Shown piece by piece: positions 12,455-25,279 of a stretch of DNA of 64,000 nucleotides. Both the position numbers and the translations under genes were made by a program. The notes below the pieces were generated by a model. That model worked only from the letters and a program-made list of their open reading frames with translations. It ran no database searches and was not told where the DNA came from. Every line of letters begins with the position of its first letter. The first letter of the stretch is position 1. This DNA is from Planococcus citri. Taxonomy: Eukaryota; Arthropoda; Insecta; Hemiptera; Pseudococcidae. The stretch covers positions 8,928,001 to 8,992,000 of the forward strand of contig NC_088681.1 of the NCBI RefSeq assembly GCF_950023065.1, written 5' to 3'.

Positions 12455-14143
12455 TGGGACCGGAAAGATATACAATTTTCGCGATATTTCCTCGAAAGGG
12501 GATCATTTCCCGACCCCGAAACCACCATTACATTTTTGAGATCGAATTGCAAAACCGATCCAGGGGTTCTCAAAGTTGTGAAAATTGAGCACCTACGTTG
12601 TCATCTGTTTTGGCCAATAAATCCCATCCAAAAGGGGGTAAGGGGGTGCTTGTGGTCTCAAATAACTCGTATTGGGTCACTCTTGAAATATCTACCCATG
12701 ACCGTTCTCATTTAGTGATACCCCACATTTCAGTGGTTCCCAAAGTTGAACTTTTGTGTTCCAAATTTTTAAAGTCACGCATTCAAACGAATATTGTCAG
12801 TAAATAAATTTAGCAATCAAAAACTAGTCCAGATAAAAAGTTGCGAAATTTTACGACGATTTCAAAAATGTGTCATTTTTTTTCTTAGCATTGATAGGGG
12901 CCGAGCTGAGGGGGTTGGAACGTCAAAAAACGTGATGTAACAATAGTTCAGTAACTTAAGCAAAAAAATAGGGGGTATCGTGAATCTGTAGGTGGCAAGC
13001 TGATTTTTGGTATATGGTCCATTTTGATGGCCTGAAAACGAATCCGAGGAGTCCCCTGCTGTCCCGGGTGAGCTTTCCCCTAAATTGTGGATCTTAGGCC
13101 CCCAAAATCGGTCGCCATAGTGTTGATGGTTAATATTGATTGTAATACCTTCAATCGTTCCAAAATGGTACAGGGGGTGGTTTTCTTTGTTTTTCTGAGG
13201 TACAGAGCGGAGCACAATGTCACCCTGCCCCCTCCTCCCCCTAACTATTCAGTTATTTACCTATATACGCACGTGAGATGAATTGAAATGCACTACAAAA
13301 TGTAAAATTGTCGAATGGAATGTTGATACGAGTTTCAAAAACCAGTTTTGACGTATTGTGACCACTTCTCCCCCTTTGTGGATCTTAGCCCCCCCCCCCC
13401 AAATCGGTTTTTGACCAATATATCGAAAAGTATTGAGTCCAGCTCAAAAATGGTTAGGACGAATGCTGTTCTACATCTAATTTCTCATCAGATGACCCGT
13501 TGATCAATTTTCCAGTCCCAAGGGGGTTGGACCTACCCCTTCTGACCTCTCACCATTCAATTATTTGCCAATATACGTATATGAAGTGAATTGAAATTTA
13601 CTTTAAAAAATGTAAATGACGAATGGAATTGTGCGAAAATGATCAAAAAATGCGATTGGGCTGCAACTTTAGAAATTGTCTGTAGCTCAACTGAGAGTTT
13701 TTGAAAAATTTTGGGCTGAAAAATACCTTTTCGTATGCACAGGAAATCGTACCCAAACCTGAGAAAGCTCAACTTGTGACCAGATCTCAGATTTTTTCCC
13801 TACGAGAGGCTACCAAAAATCAACTCCTCCAAACTCATCACTTTGATACAAGTAACAGCAGAGATATGGGAGATACAGCATTGTGTTCTATGTTCAATCC
13901 TGAACCAAAATTGCAATTTTCCGAGAGTCAGTACCACTGTTCAGAAGCTCAGATTTTCAAAAATTGGTGTGAAATAAGCGCTGTGAATGCTCAAAGAATT
14001 CATTGCTCGCTCCACCGACCAACTTCCAAAAGTACCATTCATTCTAACACACTTGAAACACGAGCATATAGCATAAGCACAGCGAAACTTGGCATTTTGG
14101 TTCAGAATTAAACTAGGGACACGATGCTGCATCGCCCACCTCT
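12455..14143. repeat. Left arm of a 3.8-kb near-perfect palindrome
   Basis: This arm is the reverse complement of 14570-16255. Paired positions sum to 28713 near the centre, 28711 further out and 28710 at the outer edge, so only about 3 bp of length difference accumulates over 1.69 kb. One cause is a homopolymer (C12 at about 13389-13400 against G10 in the other arm) and another a T-run near 12475. Two base substitutions were noticed (near 12779 and 13003). The identical 136-, 117-, 71- and 69-codon open frames in both arms are mirror copies and have no recognisable domain. The arm itself contains degenerate repeats of a roughly 300-bp block (GTGGATCTTAG followed by a C run, at about 13086 and 13378). 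Confidence 0.93.
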
Positions 14144-14569
14144 ATTTCTCATCAGATGACCCGTTGATCAATTTTCCAGTCCCAAGGGGGTTGGACCTAC
14201 CCCTTCTGACCTCTCACCAGTCAATTATTTGCCAATATACGTATATGAGGTGGCTTGAAATTTACTAAACAAATGTAAAAATGCCGAATGGAAAGCTAAT
14301 ACGAGTTTTAAACGTATCGTGAACAATTCTCCCCCTTTTTGTTTTACAAGCCCTCAAAACTTTTTCGTACCTCTGAATTGGAGTGAACCTAAATAATCGA
14401 ATACCTATGTACCTTCTCGTTCCTATACTTTTCAAGTCTGTGTGTATGAAATTACCAATAGGCAAAGTAAAAATTTGAGAGTAGGTAATTTTATAAATTA
14501 GATGCATTAAAAAATTTCAAAATTTGATTGTAAATTCAATCAATGAAAAATGGAAACGGGTAACGAGAG
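14144..14569. repeat. Spacer of the palindrome, carrying a third copy of an arm segment
   Basis: A 426-bp loop between the arms. Its first 120 or so bases (TTTCTCATCAGATGACCCGT and following) repeat the arm segment at about 13480-13600 in direct orientation; the rest is unique AT-rich DNA. The arm-spacer break is abrupt on both sides (CACCTCT at 14143; AGAGGTGG at 14570). Confidence 0.88.
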
Positions 14570-16255
14570 AGAGGTGGGCGATGCAGCATCGTGTCCCTAG
14601 TTTAATTCTGAACCAAAATGCCAAGTTTCGCTGTGCTTATGCTATATGCTCGTGTTTCAAGTGTGTTAGAATGAATGGTACTTTTGGAAGTTGGTCGGTG
14701 GAGCGAGCAATGAATTCTTTGAGCATTCACAGCGCTTATTTCACACCAATTTTTGAAAATCTGAGCTTCTGAACAGTGGTACTGACTCTCGGAAAATTGC
14801 AATTTTGGTTCAGGATTGAACATAGAACACAATGCTGTATCTCCCATATCTCTGCTGTTACTTGTATCAAAGTGATGAGTTTGGAGGAGTTGATTTTTGG
14901 TAGCCTCTCGTAGGGAAAAAATCTGAGATCTGGTCACAAGTTGAGCTTTCTCAGGTTTGGGTACGATTTCCTGTGCATACGAAAAGGTATTTTTCAGCCC
15001 AAAATTTTTCAAAAACTCTCAGTTGAGCTACAGACAATTTCTAAAGTTGCAGCCCAATCGCATTTTTTGATCATTTTCGCACAATTCCATTCGTCATTTA
15101 CATTTTTTAAAGTAAATTTCAATTCACTTCATATACGTATATTGGCAAATAATTGAATGGTGAGAGGTCAGAAGGGGTAGGTCCAACCCCCTTGGGACTG
15201 GAAAATTGATCAACGGGTCATCTGATGAGAAATTAGATGTAGAACAGCATTCGTCCTAACCATTTTTGAGCTGGACTCAATACTTTTCGATATATTGGTC
15301 AAAAACCGATTTGGGGGGGGGGCTAAGATCCACAAAGGGGGAGAAGTGGTCACAATACGTCAAAACTGGTTTTTGAAACTCGTATCAACATTCCATTCGA
15401 CAATTTTACATTTTGTAGTGCATTTCAATTCATCTCACGTGCGTATATAGGTAAATAACTGAATAGTTAGGGGGAGGAGGGGGCAGGGTGACATTGTGCT
15501 CCGCTCTGTACCTCAGAAAAACAAAGAAAACCACCCCCTGTACCATTTTGGAACGATTGAAGGTATTACAATCAATATTAACCATCAACACTATGGCGAC
15601 CGATTTTGGGGGCCTAAGATCCACAATTTAGGGGAAAGCTCACCCGGGACAGCAGGGGACTCCTCGGATTCGTTTTCAGGCCATCAAAATGGACCATATA
15701 CCAAAAATCGGCTTGCCACCTACAGATTCACGATACCCCCTATTTTTTTGCTTAAGTTACTGAACTATTGTTACATCACGTTTTTTGACGTTCCAACCCC
15801 CTCAGCTCGGCCCCTATCAATGCTAAGAAAAAAAATGACACATTTTTGAAATCGTCGTAAAATTTCGCAACTTTTTATCTGGACTAGTTTTTGATTGCTA
15901 AATTTATTTACTGACAATATTCGTTTGAATGCATGACTTTAAAAATTTGGAACACAAAAGTTCAACTTTGGGAACCACTGAAATGTGGGGTATCACTAAA
16001 TGAGAACGGTCATGGGTAGATATTTCAAGAGTGACCCAATACGAGTTATTTGAGACCACAAGCACCCCCTTACCCCCTTTTGGATGGGATTTATTGGCCA
16101 AAACAGATGACAACGTAGGTGCTCAATTTTCACAACTTTGAGAACCCCTGGATCGGTTTTGCAATTCGATCTCAAAAATGTAATGGTGGTTTCGGGGTCG
16201 GGAAATGATCCCCTTTCGAGGAAATATCGCGAAATTGTATATCTTTCCGGTCCCA
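14570..16255. repeat. Right arm of the near-perfect palindrome
   Basis: Reverse complement of 12455-14143. Beyond the high-identity arm both flanks share a short GGGTACCA (12416-12422 and about 16279-16286, inverted), so the original inverted repeat may have been a little longer and decayed at its outer end. No transposase, no clear terminal repeat and no target duplication were found, so it cannot be assigned to a transposon class. Confidence 0.93.
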
Positions 16256-17689
16256 TTGTTTTGATAATTTTCACTTTGGTACCCCTACCTACTATATCGC
16301 AAAATGTCGATAAAGCTTTCACCTAGTTTTGAAAATTTTTCCGAAAAATACATTAATTCATGCAGAAGGTTTCTCAATCGACTTTTTCTCAGTTTTTACA
16401 AATTTATAAATATCTACAAATTTGAAGGATTATTTCAGTTTTGAAAAACAAAATACATCGATAAAAATATTCCCACCCTAAATTTGGGTTTTCATTGGAA
16501 AATTTTTTTCCCATCACGATGAAAATTGAAATTATCAAAAACCGCAACCATCTCGATTCTCTCGCTTGTAAACGTGTTTCTGGATATTTAAAAAAAATTT
16601 ATTTTGCGAATTTAATTAAAAATTCCTCCCGGTAGAAATTTTAATTCAAACGATCAAAGTTAAAACTGAACGCAGCCTTCATAGCTTCAACTCAGCGACT
16701 ATAGGGCTGCCTCCAGTCAAAAGAAATTTCAAATATGATTTTCTGCCAGTTTTCGTTCCTAAATATTCCAGCATTCCTTATAAACCGATTACCTACCTAC
16801 CTATTTGTGTATCAAAGAAAACAATATTTCGAAACTGACATACTTAGGCTACATCCAGATTTTAAATTGATTGCTGTCGACATTCTTTTTCAAATTGTTT
16901 ACACAGCTCGGTTCGGTTTCGAAAAGCGAAAACGAAATCAGGGCAAGCATTCAGACAGCTTAGCCTCGGAATTTTTTCATAACTGGTAACTGTCTGGTAG
17001 ATGGATGGTTTTCCAGACGGAATTTTCTTCAATAATTGGGCCATTTGGAAGTCTGCTTTTGTATAATGAAGGACGTCAAAGATATTCTCAGGATCTTAAT
17101 CCCTTTTGGAAAAAAAAATTCACCTGGAGAGAAGTTACAAAGGCTTTTTTGGACCAGATTCGAAATTCCTTTCCACTCTTCACTTTTTCATAAAATAGAA
17201 CATCGTTCTCTTTCAGCTGCACTGGAGTTGGAAGTGATTAAATTTACGTATGTCTGTCGGATCTGTACTTTGAGTTAAAAGTTACCTCGCAACAAAAAAT
17301 TTCAGCTCGTGGAGAGAGAAAATGGTTCCTCGAAGAAAAGACATTTTTGAAAAAATCGGGATTTTTTTGCACTGACGCTTACCCAACCTATTTTAGAAAA
17401 AATTGGCCAGTTTTAAAAGATAGTATTTGAGATTCTGCGTCAATTTAGGGCATTTCCATTAAAATTCAAGACCACCTTTAAGGGTTCTACCAAGTGGTTA
17501 AAAATTTGCAAATCGTTAATTATTGGATAACTTTCCATATTATTAATAATGTTTTCTTCGAAAGCATTTCGCATTAATTATGCCATAACATCGAAAGGTT
17601 CCATTTTTGAAACTATGGAAATATTTGGCAAAGCAGTGGTGCCAATTTTTTGGCTATCATTTGCGAATTTCAAAAAAAAAAAAAGAAGA
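16256..17689. other. Putative intron; no feature
   Basis: AT-rich. Open frames of 60-84 codons at 16735-17278 overlap one another on both strands and show no start, domain or splice support. Confidence 0.45.
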
Positions 17690-18514
17690 AGCAAAAACTG
17701 ACCAAACTATAAATTCAAAAAATAAAAATAAATATATGGGCATCAAAATCTGATTTTTTACCTACTATTTAAGCAAAGCCCAAAAATTTAATTTGAATAC
17801 CATTCGAGCTCAAATTCCAAAAAAAAAAGCTGAAAAAAGGAGGCAAAAAACTAAAATTTTTCAAAAGATTTAAAATGCTATAAAAAGCTACGTTTTTAAG
17901 GACACAGAATAAATTTTTAAACACCATTCAACTTCGAGATACAAAACTGAAAGTTTTCAAAAAATCCAATCTGACCTTGATAAAATATATTACGTTGAGG
18001 CTTATCCCAGTCCAGCAACCTAGAACTCAAGTTTTTCAAAAAAAAATGCGAAATCAGCATCACAATCAGGATTTTTAAAGACGTGGAATCCATTTTTTAG
18101 GACCATTTCACTTCATCCAAACTCCAAGGTAGGCTCCAAAGAGTGGATACAAGAAAGAAAATTTTCAAAAAAAATACAATGATGAGTATCCACATTTGGA
18201 TTCATTAGAACTCAGAATTCATTTCGAAGGCCAGTTTGACACCGAAACACAAAAACGCTCCAAAAAAGAAGGCACAAAACTGAAAATTTTCAAAAAAATG
18301 CAATCTGGATATCCAAATTTGGGTTTTTTAAGAGCTAAGAAATGATTAGGAAGACCATTTGGCCTTGAATATCAAAATGAGCTCCAAACAATGGACTGAA
18401 GTTTTTCAAAAACATACAATATGGGCATCAAAAGCCAGATTTTTACAAAAGTAGAATTATTGATTGGTGAAAAACTGATGCCTACATATTTTGTGGTGAA
18501 AAAACAACCAACTG
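17690..18514. repeat. Degenerate tandem repeat, unit roughly 120 bp
   Basis: Diverged copies of a block containing TCAAAAAAATRCAATMTGGG, then ATCAAAA...GATTTTT, then GGAATCCATTTT...GACCATTT, then CTCCAAA recur at about 17700, 17860, 18040, 18170, 18290 and 18410. A further copy (19708-19810) lies beyond the minisatellite at 18515-19705, so the minisatellite appears to have arisen or landed inside this older array. Confidence 0.6.
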
Positions 18515-19705
18515 CAGGTATTTTTTTGGTAAATTACTGGTAATTTTTCGGTAAATTACTGGTAATTTTCAGGGGTATTTTTGATAAATTTTCTGGTAAT
18601 ATTTTGGTAAAATTATCTAAAGATTATCTTTTAGTGAATTACCGACTGGACATTTTTTGGTAAACTATTGATAATTGTCAGGTAAATTACTGGTAATTTT
18701 CAGGTAAATTACGGGTAATTTTCAGGTAAATTACGGGTAATTTTCAGGTAAATCACTGGTAATTTTCAGGTAAATTACTGGTAATTTTCAGGTAAATTAC
18801 AGGTAATTTTCAGGTAAATTACTGGTAATTTTCAGGTAAATTACTGGTAATTTTCAGGTAAATTACTGGTAATTTTCAGGTAAATTACTGGTAATTTTCA
18901 GGTAAATTACTGGTAATTTTCAGGTAAATTACTGGTAATTTTCAGGTAAATTACTGGTAATTTTCTGGTAATTTTCAGGTTAATCACTGGTAATTTTCAG
19001 GTAAATTACTGATAATTTCCAGGTAAATTACTGGTAAATTTTTGGTAAATTAGAGGTAAATTTTAGATAAATTACTAAGTACATTACTGGTAATTTTCAG
19101 GTAAATTACGGGTAAATTTCAGGTAAATTACTGGTAATTTTCGGGTAAATTACTGGTAATTTTTAGGTAAATTACTAGTAGTTTTCAGGTAAATCACTGG
19201 TAATTTTCAGGTAAATTACTGGTAATTTCCAGGTAAATCACTGGTAAATTTTTGGTAAATTAGGGGTAAATTAGGGGTAAATTTTAGATAAATTACTAAG
19301 TACATTACTGGTAATTTTCAGGTAAATTACGGGTAAATTTCAGGTAAATTACTGGTAAATTTCAGGTAAATTACTGGTAATTTTCGGGTAAAGTACTGGT
19401 AATTTTCAGGTAAATTACTAGTAATTTCCAGGTAAATCACTGGTAAATTTTTGGTAAATTAGGGGTAAATTTTAGATAAATTACTAAGTACATTACTGGT
19501 AATTTTCAGGTAAATTACGGGTAAATTTCAGGTAAACTAATAGGTAAATTACTGGTAGTTGTCAGGTAAATAACGGGTAAATTTTTGGTAAATTAAGGGT
19601 AAATTTTAGGTAAATTACTAGGTAAATTACTGATAATGGTCAGGTAAATTACTGGTAATTTTCTGGTAAACAGGTAGTTTTAAGGTAAATTACTGGTAAT
19701 TTTCA
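18515..19705 (+). repeat. Minisatellite array, about 22-bp unit, opposite orientation to 8.4-10.0 kb
   Basis: Tandem copies of GGTAAATTACTGGTAATTTTCA, the reverse complement of the left array unit. Unique-looking variant units are also shared in inverted order: the block around 18565-18675 (TCTAAAGATTATCTTTTAGT) mirrors about 9685-9790. The two arrays are therefore related by inversion or inverted duplication, not independent expansions. Confidence 0.93.
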
Positions 19706-20175
19706 AAATACGTACAACATGGGTACTCAAAACTAGGCTCTTAAGAACTCGTAATCCATTTTGAAGACCATTTTAACACCAAAACTCAAAAATGTGCTCC
19801 AAAAGGGCATCGCCCATGAATCTTAAGATTAAGGTACATATAAAGTAGGTTTCAATTTCCCAACTTCACCGCGGGTACCTGAATTTGGAAATTTCAACTT
19901 TTAAAAATTTTCTGCAGGCTTCAAAACTACTCAAAATGTTTTAAAACCATTTTCAATCGATTCGATGAGTCAAAAATTTGGTACTTGAAAATTAACACCA
20001 CTCTTGAATTTCTTTCAAATTTCAATCGCCTTCAGCTCAATGCACAAAATTCATCCTTTGTCAACCAATTGCTCACTCCTCGATACTTGTAATCATGTAA
20101 TGTACGTTACACACAATTTTATTACACGTTAGGAGGAAAAAAAACAACGGGGACCGCGCGATATTTCGTTTAAAA
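19706..20175. repeat. Decayed repeat edge and foldback-arm fragment
   Basis: Bases 19706-19810 continue the roughly 120-bp degenerate array. Bases 19905-20000 (GCTTCAAAACTACTCAAAAT, then TTTTAAAACC...CAATCGATTCG) match the minus orientation of the inner foldback arm (compare 24960-25030). No gene. Confidence 0.5.
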
Positions 20176-20225
20176 ATGTTTTTAAAAATGATGAATGTAT
20201 TCTACGTGTTTATCGTGGTAAAAGG
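20176..20225 (+). CDS. Possible alternative first exon (weak)
   Basis: An ATG at 20176 opens a 16-codon hydrophobic stretch (MFLKMMNVFYVFIVVK) that ends at an optimal donor AAAAG|GTAAGT in phase 1, the phase needed to join the microexon at 22464. It looks like a signal peptide or membrane anchor. The evidence is only a start codon, a donor and phase, so chance is quite possible. Confidence 0.2.
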
Positions 20226-22463
20226 TAAGTTGAAACATCACACGTTATACTGCAAATGGAAAATTATGGGGTTGTTGGGTAAGTTTTTTTCTGCCTTTTG
20301 TTTTCGGAGGAATGCTATAACAACATTAGCTACATTATATTCAAACAACTTTTTTCCCTATTCCTTTGGCTTTGTTCCAGCGTAAAAAGTGAGAAATGTA
20401 CTTTGTTGTTGTATTTCGTTAACGTATCCTACGGTACGGTTTTCCTCTTATTTTTTTTACCAATCGGGCCAGCCGTAATTAAATTTTAACTCGGGTAATC
20501 GCTCTTGGGCCGGTCAATTCGGATGAAATACGTGTCTCGAATCGTTGATTGGATGCGTTGAAAATTTCACAAATTTAACCCGTCTATTTTCACGACGAAT
20601 CGACGACTCGAAAATTATTCGCTGTGGTTGTGAAAATTCGTGGTTTTCTCTTCACTTTTCTTTTTTCTTTTTTTTTTTTGTAATGAAAACAATGACGGAT
20701 GAAAAATCTAGGGGGAAATTGCGAAATGAGTTTTTTCATGCGGAGTGGAAAAGTGTGGCAAGTCTTGAAGGGTTTGGGATATACGTCTCGGTGTGGTGAA
20801 ATTTTGTCACATGTCATGCTCAAATTTCACCCTGTTGGGTTTTCTCAAAAGCTATTTTCTCAATGTTGCGTCTTTGTTACAATCGCGTATTCTTTTTTAA
20901 TGCGAAAATTTTGCGGCACGATTGATTTTCACCAGACATGTCGAAAAATTCGATTTCGTTGAAATACTTGTATTTTCGTTTCGCGAGTAAATCGAATTTT
21001 TACTCCGCTCGCCCTCCGTCAACCTCTTCCAATTTCCAAGTTTCGCCATATGCAGTTTGATGAACTAAATGTATGGCGAATGATTCTTCCACGCGAGAGA
21101 ATTTAATCCAGCCTCGTATGTTTATCAACGAATTTGTTTATCTTTAGAATTAGGTATACCGCACCACGAGAATTCCAAAGTACCGAAAAATGCTTCGGGT
21201 TAGTATTAAGAATTCGTTACGTTGTTGGTCGCACCTCTCTCCAGGGATTTCACATTAGAGGCCTAAAATTCTCGTTCGAAAAATTTACATTCACGGTCGC
21301 ATAGTTTCGATTTAATGAAAATTTTCATGATGAATTGACATTTAGAATGTTGACATAGTTCCCTATGTTCACTCTCGTCGTAATACTCGAAGGGGCACTA
21401 ATTGAAACGACGACGATGGATTTCTTCTTCTATTTTAGCTGGGCTGAAATTTAGATGCGAAATTGGGAGCGCTGAATTGAATTGGAAAAAATTTTCGACC
21501 GAATTGAAGTGACTGGCAGTTTAATTTTTTTTTACTGTGAGACACGTTGTGTCTGTTGTTGAATTTTACGATTTTAATTTCTGGTTCTCGTGTATTCTTT
21601 GTAGGCTCGTAGTTCTGATTAGGTCAAGTTTCCCCCCCCCCAAAGCTTCATTTAATTAGGGCTGTCAGAATTTTGCCCAATCTGATATCTTAAACGATAT
21701 AAAGAAGTTTTAAATCCAGGAAAATTTCAAGTGTTAAATTTCATCTTTCACAAATTCAAATATATATTGGGAAAATCAAATTTTTGAAGGGAGGGGTGAT
21801 GTATTTACATCGAGAAAGTCGGAAAATAGCAACTATTGGTCCTCTAACCACCCCCCCCACACCATCAAAGGAAACCTCTCTCACTACCCCAAAAATAATT
21901 TTTTTTCAATTTTATTTGGTGAGGGGAGGGTGGAGGTAGGTACACTATACAAGGGAAAGCAGGACCGAGAAAGATACCTTCTTGAAAAAGAGAGTCATTT
22001 AGAAGAATTCTGTTGACAAGAATGGAAAATTTTCAAAAATTTTTAATGACTTTGATTTATTTAATTTTTTTGATTTTTTCGTTTTCAAGGGTTTTCATAA
22101 AAGAGACCAAAAATATCTTGAAGGGGAGGTAGAGGGATTTTGTAGAAAGGGAAATGATAAGTGATAATTCTGACACAAAAATGTAAAATTTTAATGCATT
22201 TTTCTCCAAATTTTTTTGATTTTTTAAGAATTTGGGGTCTATTTAGCTTTATTCACCTATTTAATTCCAATTTGGAGGGAGATTTTCCCCCATAAAATCA
22301 AGAACTTTTGAGAGTTGAATAAGAAAAGAATCGTCAATGAATGATTACACGTATGTATAATTAATATTGGTCAAATTATTAAGTGTAACTAAGTATTCAT
22401 AAGCTATAAACTCAAATCTGATAGTCAGTGAGCACACTATAAGTATATTATACATTTTTACAG
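20226..22463. other. Putative intron; no feature with clear ends
   Basis: G+C content is slightly higher at 20480-21480 than in most of the window, with open frames of 63-87 codons (20298-20962) on both strands that lack support. Long C runs occur at about 21630 and 21853. A good polypyrimidine tract and TTTTTACAG end the stretch at 22463. Confidence 0.4.
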
Positions 22464-22508
22464 ATTTCATGGGTGATTACGAAACAAGACGCGGTGTCAA
22501 TTCAAAGG
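22464..22508 (+). CDS. 45-nt in-frame microexon of the unidentified gene
   Basis: Preceded by the acceptor TACATTTTTACAG and followed by the donor AAAGG|GTAAGC. It is 45 bases, phase 1 in and phase 1 out, so it can be included or skipped without shifting the frame. With the G carried from the exon ending at 5205 it encodes DFMGDYETRRGVNSK, acidic then basic, with no stop. Phase-symmetric microexons of this kind are often alternatively spliced in animal neuronal and cytoskeletal genes (general knowledge). Its membership in the gene is inferred from strand, phase and composition. Confidence 0.5.
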
Positions 22509-23519
22509 GTAAGCACATTCTTATTACTTATTACATTTCCAATAGATACGAATGAATCCAGCTGCAGTTTTAAAATTCCTGTCTGGTCAATCGATTACTC
22601 AGCAGTGCAGTTACCATAATTGTGTTTCGATAGAATACATGAAAATAAACTGGAATTTTTCCATACTTATGCCCTCCTCACCCTATCGCGCTTCTGATGG
22701 CATTCTAAAATTGTGAAAATTGTTTGCGAAGTGAAGACGAAAGCTTTTGAAAACTTTTATTTGAAGATGCCTGAAAATTAATTAGTTCTTTTTAAATCGG
22801 TGAGACGTTTATTTTTCTGGATTTTGAAATTTTAGAATTTGAAGGATGTTGATTTTGAAAAACAAAACAAAAGAAACCCAAGCGAAGGCAATAGCTCTTA
22901 AAAAATGTGTATTTTTTGGCTTAAAATTTTGGATTTTTATTTTAGAAATTTCTATGGCAAAAGCTTGCGAAAATTTGTGTTTGGAGAAGTAAAAAATAGT
23001 GTTTTTCTTTCATCACAGCCTCACAGGCCTTTATTTTGCCGAACTCTCGAGAAAACACGAGCCCGGCGCAAACTGCTCCCTTTATGCCTCCCTCTCAACG
23101 GTTCTGTATCAAACTATAAGTACACGTTTTGAAGTAACTGATTCTGATTCCAAAATTAGTTTGAGCCTATAGAATCAAAATTGCCCCAATCGAGTCTTGA
23201 GAGAGAAGTTTGGAGGCTGAAATTTTGAAAATGCAATATTAACAGGAATCCGATTCTGAAATCTGTTCGTCTCAAACACCCAAAATGAGTCCCTCGCAAT
23301 ATTGTTTTAAATATTGAACCCATTCAAAGGGTCTTATGGCCGCGAGAGTTGAATTGAAGAGCATGCAAAACATCTAATTCTATCAGATAAAATGCGGAGG
23401 CGCTTAAGTTGATTTTTAGAACCTTGAGAAATATTCAAAAATCAAAGAGCCAAAAAAAACTCAAAAAAATTCGAAATTTTCAAAAGATCAAGTTTATTTT
23501 CTCAGATTTATTTTTAGGG
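22509..23519. other. Putative intron; no feature
   Basis: AT-rich, with a more complex patch at 23010-23130 (an open frame of 75 codons at 22905-23132 without further support). Confidence 0.4.
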
Positions 23520-23634
23520 TATGTAGTCGAGGGGGCCGCATAAGGATCAAATACACCCCCCTGCCGATCCTCCGCGCGGGACAACTCTTTTCTTAAAAGG
23601 AACCTTGTACTCAAGAAAAAGTGGCCCTACTTAC

Positions 23635-23650
23635 AAAATGGCGGCCATTA
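23635..23650. promoter_or_regulatory. YY1/Pho-type motif in foldback A, left arm
   Basis: AAAATGGCGGCCATTA contains AAAATGGCGGC, matching the known YY1/Pleiohomeotic core (ATGGC in an AAnATGGCGGC context), and is nearly palindromic. The same motif recurs inverted at 25263-25279, and at 49812-49828 and 51985-52002 in foldback B. Function is inference. Confidence 0.4.
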
Positions 23651-25262
23651 TGATTGACAGGTTAGCTGAAATCGCAGATTTTGGGTTCCAACATAGGACT
23701 AGCACATCAAAATTTTTCAAACCGTACAAAAGTAGATCGAAAGATCACGCAAAAATTTATCACCTGTCGAAATTTCAAGTGCTAAAGTACGTTTTTCGAT
23801 TTTTGGTGAATTTTTGAAAATCAAATTTAAGCCAAAAATAAGGAAAAAATCAAAATTTTACAAAGTTGACCAAGAAAGCTGAAATTTGGGGTATACTCTA
23901 TTTTAGATTTGCCAAATCGATTAGAAGCGGTTTCAAACCGTTTTGAGCAGTTCTGGAGCCTCCAGCAGATTTTCGAAACTCGAAATTTCCACAAAATTTC
24001 ATCAAAATCAAAATGGAAAGCTGAAACTTACTCTGCAAACTAATTTCAATGCGCTACGAAGTACTGCAGGTGAATTTCGAGTCGTTTTGGAGCCTCTAGC
24101 GACTTTTTGAAAATTCCTGCAGCCTCCAGCAGATTTTTGAAACTTTAAATTTTCACAAAATTTCATCAAATGGAGATGAAAAACTGATATTTACTCTACA
24201 CTCCAATTTCAGCACTCTCTTAAGACGACTTCAGATGGGTTCAAGTCATTTTGGAGCCTTCAGCGACTTTTTGAAAATTGCTGGAGCCTCCAGTATATTT
24301 TTGAAACTTGAAATTCCCGCAACATTTTAGCAAATAGAGTTGGAAACTGAAATTTACTTCGCAAACTAATTTTCAATACGATATGAATTCGACTACGTCG
24401 TGGTTTCAAATGGTTTTGAAGCTTCCAGCTACTTTTTGGAAATTTCAATTTTCCAAAAAACACCATACAACCTTTCGAAAAGTCGCTGGAGACAACAAAA
24501 CGACTTGAAATCCAACAGCATCGTCTTCGTAGCGTATTGAAATTAGTTTGCAGAATGAATTTCTACTCTCCATCTCAGTTTGATGAAATTTTGTAAAAAT
24601 TTAAAATTTGAAAAATCTGCTGGAGACTTCAGGAATTTTCAAAAAGTCGCTAGAGGCTCCAAAACGACTTAAAATCCACCAGCAGTCGACTTCGTAGCGT
24701 ATTGCAATTAGTTTGCAGAATGAATTTCGACTTTCCATCTCCGTTCGATGAAACATTGGGTAAATTTCGAGTTTCAAAAAACTACCGGAGGCTCCAGTAA
24801 TTTTCAAAAAATCGCTGGAGGCTCCATAACGTCTTGAAATCCCCCTGCAGTTGACTTCGTAGCGTATTGAAATTAGTTTGCAGAGTAAATGTTGACTATC
24901 CGACTCCATTTGATGAAATTTTGTGGGAATTTCGAGTTTTAAAAATCTTCTGGAGGCTCCAGAACTGCTCAAAACGCTTTGAAACCGCTTCCAATCGATT
25001 TGGCAGGTCAAAAATAGGGTATATACCAAATTTAAGCTTTCTTGGTCAATTTGGTAAAATTTTGATTTTTTTCTCTCATTTTTGACCTAATTTGATTTTC
25101 AAAAATTCACTAAAAATCGAAAAACGCACTTTAGCACTTGAAATTTTGACAGGTGATGAATTTTTGCCTGCTCTTTCGATCTACCTGTGTACGGTTTGAA
25201 TAATCTCGTGCAAGTCTTATGTTGGAACCCAAAATCTGCGATTTCAGCTGACCTGTCAATCA

Positions 25263-25279
25263 TAATGGCCGCCATTTTA
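25263..25279. promoter_or_regulatory. YY1/Pho-type motif in foldback A, right arm
   Basis: TAATGGCCGCCATTTTA, the inverted partner of the motif at 23635, retained near the truncated right end. Confidence 0.4.

Noticed and set aside
13701..15012. Identical 136-codon open frames in both palindrome arms
   Set aside because: The second is simply the mirror of the first. There is no start context, domain or splice site, and several overlapping frames exist on both strands.
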